From: Klebsormidium nitens
Taxonomy: Eukaryota > Streptophyta > Klebsormidiophyceae > Klebsormidiales > Klebsormidiaceae
Assembly (NCBI GenBank): GCA_000708835.1
Contig: DF237272.1
Location: 1-64,000, forward strand
DNA: 64,000 nt
Direction of reading: 5' to 3'
Below, piece by piece: positions 48,201-57,700 of the stretch. The first letter of the stretch is position 1. Every line of letters begins with the position of its first letter. Under the pieces are notes generated by a model. That model was not told the DNA's origin and ran no database searches. It was given only the letters and a program-made list of their open reading frames with translations. A program made the translations under genes and the position numbers.

Positions 48201-50829
48201 CCTCCATCTCTGGAAGCATCTGCTTTCTTCACAATAATAAAGACCTCTCGATACGCATGCTTACTCGTCCGAGTACCGTTCAATGTGTCTTCAGTGAGAA
48301 GGCGGTCCATGCTAACAACTTCTCTACGTTCCTTACTCGCAGGGAGGCGCCCGTCCGCCAATCTTTGGACGCGGACGAGGATCCGGACGACGTGGCAACT
48401 TTTACGGACGTCCAGCAGCGGATCAGCGCGGCCCGCCACAATACTACGGACCTGCGACCCGCGACGACTGCAAACGTCACCAGGGTAAGGTTCCTGTAAA
48501 TATCGTGCTCGCTGATCACATTTCGGGCCCTTAACCTCGCACCAAGATGTTGTTTCGACGGAGAAAGTTCGAAAGCTTCGAAAAAGGCGGGGAGTAGAGT
48601 ATGTTGTCGAAATCCGTAAAGTTCGCACATACTGGAGTGCAGACGGACCGTGCAACATCTTGGGTGCGAGGTTGAGGGCCCGAGCATGTGTTTCAGGGGT
48701 TTTGGAGAGAGGCAGGGTCGGAAGCAATCTGGGTTGGAGTTTTTGGTATGCAAGAGGAGAAGGGCTGGGGCGCTGTGTGCAAATGCCTGTTGGGTTCCTC
48801 TCGAGTTGAGAAGGAGAGCTTCTAAGAAAGCCTGAATTGTACTGAGTGGCTTCACAGACGTCGTCGGAAGCATGCCAGTCGATTCGTAAAATTCAAAAAT
48901 GCTTCTGAGACCGAAAGCAGTGGACCAAATTTGGAGGGTTGGCGTGCTTCAAATCCGCTTTGGGCAACAGGATTTCGAAGCCACGCCCCCTTTGGAATCA
49001 CTACTTTCTTTCCGAAATTCTTTTCCTTCTTGAATTCCAAGTCAAAACTCTTGCAGCAGAATTTCTTGGAGGTATTGGGAGTCCAAGAACAGGAGCCGCT
49101 CCCTAAATAACCAATCAACCTTGAAAATCTGTCATTGACGTGAGAATGGAACCGTTTACTTCAGGCTGGTCTGCTTTCCGCCCCTCCCCCGAGTGCCGTG
49201 AAGGAGGTCGACCTGTCCGCGCTCGCCGATAAGCTATTCCAGCCGCGGGAGCATATGCCGCGCAGCGGCAGCGTGACGTCAGCATCGTTGCAGCTCCCGG
49301 CCGACGCGCTCCCTCCGCCCAACGGACTGTCGCTTTCCCGGCGCCAGAGTGCCAGGCGTGACGCCATGGGAGCAACGAATCAGGGGGTGCCACTTGGCGG
49401 GGACACTCTAGGAGCCCGCGAGCAGAACGAGAACGAGGAGGTGCGTTAGGCACGCGCCCTTTTGGCAAATTCAATATTATCGGAAGCGGTTTTCCGTCGT
49501 TGGGAAGGAAGGATCTGGCATTGGACTGACATTTATGACGTAACCAAAGTCGGTGAAAGTTGTTTTTCCAATTATGTGTAATACAAAGAGGTATGGACGC
49601 GTTTAAAACAAGGCAATAATACTTCAGCGAGCATTGTCACTAGGCCAGACTCGTTCATTGAGCTCCCTTTTTTTAAAAGCGTACTTCTGCAACAACAGAG
49701 GATTCGGCCTCAGTTTGACCTTCGAAAGGGTGAAATTGAGCACTAACAAGCGTGAACAACATTCGTCTCAAATCTCTTTCGTAAAGTTGTCTCTTTTTCA
49801 GTCCTGTGTCGATCGTGGTCGCTCTGTCCTTTTCGAGACGTCAATCGGCGCACCGACCGTAGCGCTGATAGGAGCTCTCCTTTGCAAAACGGAAGGCAGT
49901 TGCTTCAGCTTACGCTGACCGTGTTAAAATAGTAACATTTGATGCTTCAATCGCTCACGTAGTTCCCGCGTGATTACGTGCAGGCTCGAAAAGGGCTGCG
50001 GCGGCCCCCTTCCCGGCAAAAGCCCCCTCCCGAGTCTCTTCACCTCTTCACGGGTGAGCAATCCGCCTAAGGAGCGGCCCGCGGCTCTTTCTTCAATGCG
50101 ACTCATCATCATTCATTACGCACAGCGGCGTTCGATACATTTCACCAACTTTCGAAAAGTTACGCATATATGGGCCTCAACTTACATTGCTGGGAACTTG
50201 ATGGGACAAACGTCTGTGTTCTTCCGGGGATGCGGATGGTCAAGTTGGAAGGTGTTAGGAGGTCGATCCGTCAACCCGATTTTACAACTAAACACTGCAC
50301 TTCAGGTGAGAAAGAGGTAGCCCAAGCATCGCAAACATGCATCGCACCGCGGCTCCTATTGGCGTCAGGCAACCTAGAAACTCTCGTGAGGTGGGATCCT
50401 TATCGACTAAGGCTTTCAAATGATGGAAGCAGACATTGTCCTGGAACGGTGAGGTCCGACTTCGTTTTCCCAGTTTTCTCCAGCCGACTCACTTCATTCA
50501 TATCAAGCCAATTGAGAAGCTTCTGTATCAAGACGTTTTAATTTTGCTTCTGATTCTTTCCAGCTGACTCTTCCGGCCCTGCGACGCTCGGAGCGAGCCT
50601 CGAGTTGGATGCCCGGCCTGAGACCACGGCGGGCCACATGCGCGTTGGCGTGTCGCAGGCACGTGCCGTCCAGTCGGAGCCCATCAACCGGCTCCACAAA
50701 CTCTTCATCCGCCCGCCGTCTCGCCAGCGGCCGCCTCCCGAGGCGCTGTGCCTGGGCGGAATCGAAGCGGCGGCGGCAGAAAAGTCGTTCCGAGAGATCT
50801 ACAGCAGCTCGGACTGCGAGTCTCCGTAG
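45201..50829 (+). CDS. Disordered Ser/Arg/Pro-rich protein of unknown function, seven exons
   Basis: Exons are 45201-46253, 46696-46998, 47719-47828, 48343-48484, 49165-49440, 49984-50053 and 50564-50829. Phases chain exactly to 739 aa ending SSSDCESP. I do not recognise the family. Exon 1 encodes ~351 residues of low-complexity sequence dominated by Ser, Arg, Gly and Pro with motifs such as SRPASRPPSRQIYSG and SRPSSRLSSRQASREGS. Later exons keep this character, with short folded-looking pieces (TFTDVQQRISAARHN, EVDLSALADKLFQPREHMP, RVGVSQARAVQSEPINRLHK). RRPPSRQKPPPESL in exon 6 is repeated as IRPPSRQRPPPEAL in exon 7. Such basic S/R/P-rich proteins are often phosphorylated microtubule or RNA-binding adaptors, but that is only a suggestion. 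Intron 3 would use a GC donor. The start is uncertain because attgcag lies immediately upstream. Confidence 0.65.
47436..47628 (+). repeat. Two echoes of exon 3 acceptor edge, Ser/Arg-rich gene
   Basis: The junction tgtgcgttccccctttcgtcag|gcc.act.cccgg (47697-47730) is echoed at 47585-47622 (tgtgcgttccttcttctctttag|cccgactttacctgg, offset 112 bp). It is echoed again at 47445-47490 (ttgtgcctgcccccttctgttag|gcccgactatacctgg, offset a further 135 bp). Both echoes keep a usable pyrimidine tract and AG. Confidence 0.85.
47829..48342 (+). other. Probable GC-AG intron in the Ser/Arg-rich gene
   Basis: Exon 3 ends CCAACCCGCAG followed by gcgagc. Exon 4 begins GGAGGCGCC after ctcgcag. This junction keeps phase 2 and gives PTRREAPVRQS. 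No GT donor nearby restores the frame. The donor context is weaker than the methyltransferase GC donor. Confidence 0.5.
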
Positions 50830-51832
50830 GATCGGCTTTGGGTAGGAGATCATTGCCCGCAAGCCTGCGAATCTGCTATAGCGAAGTCAGTTGATCGAGA
50901 CTAATAGACTTTGGGCAGTGATAGGCAACCGTTGAATCTTCTTGTACCACACGCGGCCAGGCTTCAAGTCAAGTATAACGTACCCAGTGTGCATCATCGA
51001 CCAATAACATTCCCTCTGCCAAACCCGTTCCGGCCAATTTCCAAACATAGTACAGGTTTGCAACGGTACCTCAGAGTCAGTCTTTGGAGCAAGTCTGCCG
51101 CCTACCATTGTAACAATTCTGGCCTTACTGAGCAAGCTAATGATCGTGCACAGTGACTTCGCAAAACTGCAAATAGGAACGGTGCCAGATTGTAAGAAGC
51201 GCGACGGTGATTGAAACAGCTAGCTATAGCTGTGCGCGGCCTTTGATGCATTTCACATGATGCCGCCATATGTGCAGACTGTGCGGTCCGACCGTGCAGA
51301 ATACACATGCATGCTTTTGTACGTACATGTTGCCGATGGATCACTGAACTTTGCATCGCGTCTGAGCATGTAGGTAGGCTGAGATCAGGCCACTTGACAA
51401 GCATCATAAATTCATGCATGCACTTTGAGCGACCAAATACACTGCTTTCTTTGCTCACTTTGAAAGCAGTGTATTTCGAATTCTTCTTCCTGAATTCATC
51501 TCTTGGCGCACACGTGCATGTATCCAACAATACGATTTGTCCTGATTACTGAAAAACAAAGGCTTAAACAACTTAACAGGTCGGCAGATCGACCATCATG
51601 TTTGTACGGTGCGGATCGGTCAAATACGATTTCCATTACCTGGGGGTTGCAAGTACCCATCCGATCCGATTACCGTGTCTCGTTGATGTCCCTACTCTCA
51701 GTCGAGTTGTTCGATCGAAGTCACAGTTCTTTCAGCAAGTTGCTGAAAAGGTGATCATACCTGAAGCGACTTTCAGCAGATGTGACAGTCAAGTTTATCA
51801 AAGCAGGAGGGGCGGACAGAGGCTGTACCACT
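50830..51832. other. Convergent intergenic region, Ser/Arg-rich and unknown genes
   Basis: About 1 kb with facing 3' UTRs and a strong hairpin at 51435-51476 (listed separately). No gene is supported. Confidence 0.5.
51435..51476. repeat. Perfect 15-bp inverted repeat, 12-nt loop
   Basis: aaatacactgctttc (51435-51449) and gaaagcagtgtattt (51462-51476) are exact reverse complements separated by tttgctcacttt. A transcript would fold into a stable hairpin. It lies in the convergent gap about 0.6 kb after the Ser/Arg-rich stop codon. It could be a 3' processing or terminator-like structure, a tiny transposon relic or chance. Confidence 0.85.
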
Positions 51833-53678
51833 TCAGAGCAGGCAGAAAGATGGGGGCGGCAGACCTGCAAACAAAGAGATACGTCAAGAATACGAAGGAA
51901 GAGCAGTCGAACTCATTTGGCTGCGGCGGGCACTCCATCTTTCTGCACCTTGATCTCAAGCGGGCCACTCCTGTCCTGGGTTCACGTAGTCATCGCATCA
52001 AAAATTTCTTGCATACAATTCCCCTCATTTGAGATCACAGTTTCCCTAGCTCGTGCCTCTCAGCACCTACATGCTACCACAATCTCTCTGGAACTGAGGT
52101 TGGAGCCCGTCAAGTCCGGTTGGCACTTCTTAAGGTCTTAGCTAGCCCAAGGCTCGATGGACATGAAAAGGGCTAACAGCAAGCAGAACCTTAGCAATCG
52201 GAGGACATATAACGGAGGGGAGATGAGTGGCACAATCTGGCGCACGCTCCTCTGAACAGTAATGGCTCACCCGTCTTGATTGTGATCACCCGCTCCACCG
52301 CATACCTCCGCCTGACATACACCGCCGGTTGCGACAGGTCCCAGGACGCGTCCACCGTTCGCCGGAGGCGCCACGCCCCGCTCGGCAGCACCTCGAACAT
52401 CATAAGCGTCCGGGCCACGCAGTCCCACATGAAGCCCATGGTGGCATAGGAGATGGCCATCGAGCTGTTGATTCCGGCGAGCGAGTATGCGTCCTCGTTG
52501 AGAATGATCATGGGGTTTCGGACCTTCTTCTCGTGGTCGTACAAGTGGCCGAACTCGCTGCAGCTGACCATGGCCCCGTACGCATCGGGATCGACGTTGT
52601 CATGCGCGAAGTCGCTGATGGTGATCGTCCACGTGTCTCTGCCAAAGAGCCTCGCAGAGAGGTCTTTGCTGGTCAGTAGGATCTGTAGGGTGCAAGATGC
52701 GGGGTCTCAGTACTGCTTTACAAGTTGGGGTTCGATCGGATGCGAATGGAGAGAAAAGCAGCCACCATTTCAGGTGCACATTCAAAGGATCGTGCTAAAT
52801 TAAATGCTATGTCTAAGTAGAAAACCATTTGGCCTCCTTGCAAAGGGCATGTAAGAAAGTCGTGTTTGAGACCCCACTACCACCACATGTTGCAGGTGGG
52901 GAATTTGCATTCAGGGACTGAGTGTGATAATCATAACTTGATTGCAGAACTACACTCACAGCGAGCTTCATTCTGAACGACTGGCAGGATACGGTGTGGC
53001 TTTAGCTTGGACAATTTTGCTGTAGCTCCAACTATACCTACTGTTCCAACATCTGAGAAGTGAAGCACTCACTCCAATGGGGTGTTCCTCCGTCACAGGC
53101 ACCGCCTGCGTGCTTGCAATCCTGATGACCCCATCCTCGTCTGACAGGATGGTCTCGTACTTGGCAGCATACGCAGGGTCCACTCTCCACTTCCGGAGGT
53201 CTTTCAAAGGGTCAAACTGCCAGCACTGATGTAACTCAAGCTGCTGAGTCTTTTTGATCAAGTGCAGCGTAGTCTCTGGCCCCTCAAGGCCCTCTGTCTG
53301 GCCTTCTAGCAAACTCTCAACCAGGCTCTTGGAAGGACAAACAGCCCCCTGCGTGTCTCTCAGCTCATAATGCTTCCTTTCAGCTGCCGCCACATCGAAG
53401 TGCTGGATTGCATCGCTAAACAGGTCCCCCATTGTCTGGCCTCTTTCGTGCCTGAACGCCTGGACTCGGTCTTGAAAAATGACGTTGAGGATCCCAGAAG
53501 ATTCCTTCACTGCATTAGCGCGCTGCCGCTTTGCGTTGCGCACTCCGCCCTCCTCGTTAAGGCCGCGAGGCAAAAGATAGCGTGTTTCATCTCCAGAGGG
53601 TTGAGCCTTTGCCAAAGACTGCCTGATAGGATACCTCCTCAGCTGTTCCTCTTTGACAGAGGCCATGTTTCGCCTCAT
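51833..53678 (-). CDS. Protein of unknown function, three exons
   Basis: Minus-strand exons are 53678-53073, 52682-52271 and, less certainly, 51864-51833, giving 349 aa. The N terminus is basic (MRRNMASVKEEQLRRYPIRQ), with NAKRQRANAVKESSG as a possible nuclear-localisation patch. The middle has a helical stretch (VIFQDRVQAFRHERGQTMGD) and LHQCWQFDPLKDLRKWRVDP. Exon 2 looks like a folded domain: GRDTWTITISDFAHDNVDPD, GAMVSCSEFGHLYDHEKKV, NPMIILNEDAYSLAGINSS and ATMGFMWDCVARTLMMFEVL. I do not recognise it as a named family. The last exon adds only GLPPPSFCLL and was chosen because an acceptor there restores phase 1. The real 3' end could differ. No signal peptide or membrane span is seen. Divergent neighbour: the SF1 helicase. 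Confidence 0.6.
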
Positions 53679-54797
53679 CTGACGTATCTTCTCTCAAGGT
53701 TGGGAATTTCTTCTTTGAAGAATCCTTGCTTTCCTTGCAAAGCTGACGACACGTAGGTAGTCAGAACTGACAGTCCCCGGTTTGCAAGACTGTCCGGAGC
53801 ACGCTTCCTGCACGCTTCCTCTTCTTTTGAGGGGTGATGGGCTGCACTCCGGTACCACTTGCGCCTCTGCCACTGGCCGAGGGTCGACTCTAGAGACTAC
53901 GGTAGGTCGCTAGAGCATGCTCTCGAGTCTCGTGAATCATATGGAAGCCTAGCATTTTGCAGTCTTCTCGGACTCCCGGCAGATGCAGTGCAGTGTGCGG
54001 CGTAGGTACGTTGTGTAGGTACATTTGCATTTCCTCCCCCGGTACTGATGTTGACCAGAGCCCCGGTGGTTCTACCGGTAGCCTTATTTGAAGGGCTTCT
54101 ATTATACCGTACTAGGTAATTATAGCTCAGCAGTCTTGACTCAGGCTCGCTACAGCAGCAGCGTAGCTCCCCGGGTTGCCAACATTGCCAAGTTCTGGGA
54201 GAGGAGTATTTGGCGGCAAATTTCTAAAGCATGCGCGTTTAAATTGGGGTCCAGACAACTAGAGCGAGCTTTTCCAAGTCCTTGCGGATTTCAGGCTTCA
54301 GTGAACTATTGAACACGTGTAAGGCTGAGGCACTGCATAGGATCGGGGATCTGTGATTGGCCTAAAACTTCAGATCGTGGAAGCTTCTTTGGGCGCCACG
54401 TCGAGCAGTTACGTATCGGTCTATCGTCTCAGTCTGGACTCTGACCTCTCGACCTCGCAGGGAAGATCACATGGCCGCTTCTGATGGCGCTTCTGCAGAG
54501 AGATCTTTCAGGGCGCTGATGTCAATGGAAGATTTTTCAAATTGCCTCAGGCTCCAGTGGCAGTAGTCGTCAAGACTGTCTTGATGGTTGCGTGCCCGCA
54601 TTTCTGAATGCAGCACCAGATCTCCAATTGGGCTTCTAAGTTCTTTCTCAAGTATATTTCATGAGCGAGTGGAGCGCCCCTATGAGCGAGTGGAGCGGGG
54701 CGATTGTGTTCATTGTTCCGGGGGCCTCTCGGAATGCTGTCAGGCACATAATGTCACTTTGAAGATGCTTTGATGATCTGATCAGTCACGACACACA
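53679..54797. promoter_or_regulatory. Divergent upstream region, unknown gene and helicase
   Basis: About 1.1 kb with no supported gene. A 14-bp direct repeat, tatgagcgagtgga, occurs at about 54680 and just upstream in the form catgagcgagtgga. No clear TATA box is seen. Confidence 0.4.
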
Positions 54798-57700
54798 ATG
54801 GCCCAAGCAAGGCTGCGGCCGCTTTCCGGCGCCTCCCTTACTTCCTGCTTCTTGAACGAAGCTTCTGGGCCCAGCTTGCCGGACAGCCACCGTCAGATCT
54901 GCGGACCGTGTCTGTTGCGTGGGCGCATGCTGACAGCTGGCAGAAGTGGCACCGAGAAGAATGGTCGCTTTGGTGCGCGGGTTGTGGTCGCTGTCGCAGA
55001 CGCGGTCAATGTCACCGAGACTGCCTCGCAGAAAGGGACTCAGCGGACGGCAGGCGGTAGAGCGAGGAAGAACTCAGGGGTGCCAACTAGGCGCGGCGAG
55101 GATCTAGACGAGGGGGTGTTCGACAGAGCTGTCCTTGCACTTACCGACTCGAGCAAGCCGAACAAAGCAAGCACACCGAAGGGGCGGAGGCCTAGTTCTA
55201 CAGATGTGGACCTAGTGTCTGCCTTGGCAAACCTGACAACCAGAAAGAATGCATCCAATGCAAGGGGCGAGGTGGAGCCCAATGCAGGGGACCCTCGAGG
55301 GAAAAGGCAGGTTGGGAAGAACGTTGTGGCCTGGCTCTCTCGAGGAATGTCGCAAATGGCAACAGAGCTTCTGGACGAATCTAGTTCGCTGCAAGCACGG
55401 GTTAGGGAGCCCAACTTCTCGCTAGTGCTAGCGGCGCAGCAGTACCTGTGGAGAAACAATCAGCCAATGGGGGAGGAGGCAAAGTGCCAGGTGGCAGCGA
55501 CCCATTTGCCGACGCTGTGGGACCATCTGCAGAGGGAGGTGCGCATCATTCTGAGCAGGGAGGGCAGCCCGGAGAAGAATGAGGCGTGGCGCAAAGTCAA
55601 GGCCCTTGCGTGGAGACGTAAGCTGCCACATTCCCAGCTGACATCCTGCATGATTTTGCCTCCTGTTGCCTGTACCAGGTTAAATTGGTCCGGGTCTGCA
55701 TTTGATACCATTGCTTTTTTGCCTACCCACTCTTGAAATTGTCAGATCTCGATGGAAGGGGCTTAGAACACACTAGTTTAGGATGGTGGCTCACCTCGCT
55801 AGCGGGAGCCTACATGCTCTTTGCTGTGCAGTTTCTGATTAATAGGCTTGCGCCCTGGAAGCTAGGTAGCTCTCTCTGCAGCTGTGCTTTGGCCCAGCAT
55901 GTCTTGTGATGTTGAGTCGATCTTTTTGATTTGCCCGGGCTAATTGGGAACAGATTATTGGGGCATGGACTCGGAAAGAGTCACTAGACTGACTGCAAGA
56001 TAGTTTACCAGTTTCCTTCATCAAGTTGCTTTTGTTGGTGAATACATTCCTTTTGCGACTGTGCCTGAACACCTCGGATGCGAGTCAGCTGAAAGCATCG
56101 TTCAGGATAAGGAGCTTCCAAAGACGGGCATGGACAGGCGCGGTGGCTCCTGCATTGGCTGCTCTGTTCTGCTTCTTGGCGTGCTTTTAATTCTGAATTG
56201 TGACCGTTGAATAAGCTCAATAAAGAGACTTCTCTTCTGCCTGGTTTTATTTGAGCAGCTGACTATTGATCCTCTGCAATTCTCTAATGCGTCTGGGTTT
56301 TTGACCATCCCGTAGGCCAACAAAGAGCATGCTCAAGTATGCTGAGTCAAATCCCAAATCAAACCGTGATACTGTCCAAAGTGTGCCATGCTTATCATCC
56401 TGCTTAATGACAGAACTCGAGCGAGGAATCTTGTCAAACCACAGCTTGTGAGTTCCTAAAGTCCACACCAGTCCTGACTAGCCTTTGCTCTCCTTGCAGC
56501 CGAACACAAGGCCTCCGCCCGCAAAGGCACCCCCGCCGCTGCCCCTTCTCTGGGTCCCACCCGCGAACAACTTCGTGCGGTTCAGGCCAGGGTGGACGAG
56601 TTTGTGAAGAAGGCGAGCGAGTTGTTGGAGATCGAGAGGGCTGCGGAAGTCGAGGCGACGAAGCGGGCGCTCGACGGGGCGGAGATGCCGGTTGAGGAAG
56701 AAGACCGGGACAACAGCCTGCGGAAGATTGTCGTGGTGCGCTCGTATACAGGTGGGGGGGGTACTTTTACATTCAATTAATGCTGGCTCTCTGATTGCTT
56801 GGAGATGTTCTTTACCAGCGGGTACAACAAAGTCTCTGCCGAGGAGTTTGAAAATCTCTCTCAGACTCTCAATCTAGGTGGCTATTAGAAGCCTATCTGC
56901 TCTGGAACCTGTGAAGTCTGATTTCCTTAGAACTCCTAAGCATATTTTGACCAAGATCTAACTACCAAGTAACCAAGATCTAACCACCAATTAACCAAGA
57001 TCTAAGCACCACTTAACCAAAGTCTATGCTTCTAATTGCAGGCCTCGGTGGGCAGCACCTAGCGCAGCTGCGCAGCGTCGGCCCCCCCGGAAAGAAGCTC
57101 CCCCCTTCCGCAATTAGCCCAGGGGATCTGGTTTACCTGCGCCCCGAGGGTTCGGCGGGGCCGGGGTGGGGGGAGGAGATGCGGGGCACCGTGCAATCAT
57201 TGGGACAGGACGGGGCGACCATTTCGATTGCACTCGAAAAGAGGCATGGGGACCCCGCGACCGCAAAGCTGTTTGGGAGAGTGCTGAGGGTGGATCGCGT
57301 CAGGGAGCTGGCAGATGGGGTTACATACGAGGTTAGTGGGCTGGGTTAAAGGTTACCAGGTATTAAGATACATTTATCATGACACAGCCTCTAGATTTTT
57401 GGAGATTGGATGCTGGAAGGGAGGGAGGAGCACATACAGTGATAGAGTCATGGACGAGCCAAACAAGTAGTCAAATTGTTTGCCGAGTGCGGTGATTCCA
57501 GGGCATCCATCGAAGGTTCCTGCGGAGGGGTGTTGCATTTTGGACGGACGAAATGATACTCAAGGCCTCAGCTGGTTTCCGCATGTCGAGGACCTGAGTA
57601 CTGGAAAAGTGCGCTGACATCGTCATGTTCTTTGGGTTACAATGTTGTCTTGCTTCGGAAAGTCCTTTTGACCCCTTTTGCGGTCACTTCTGAACGTCCC

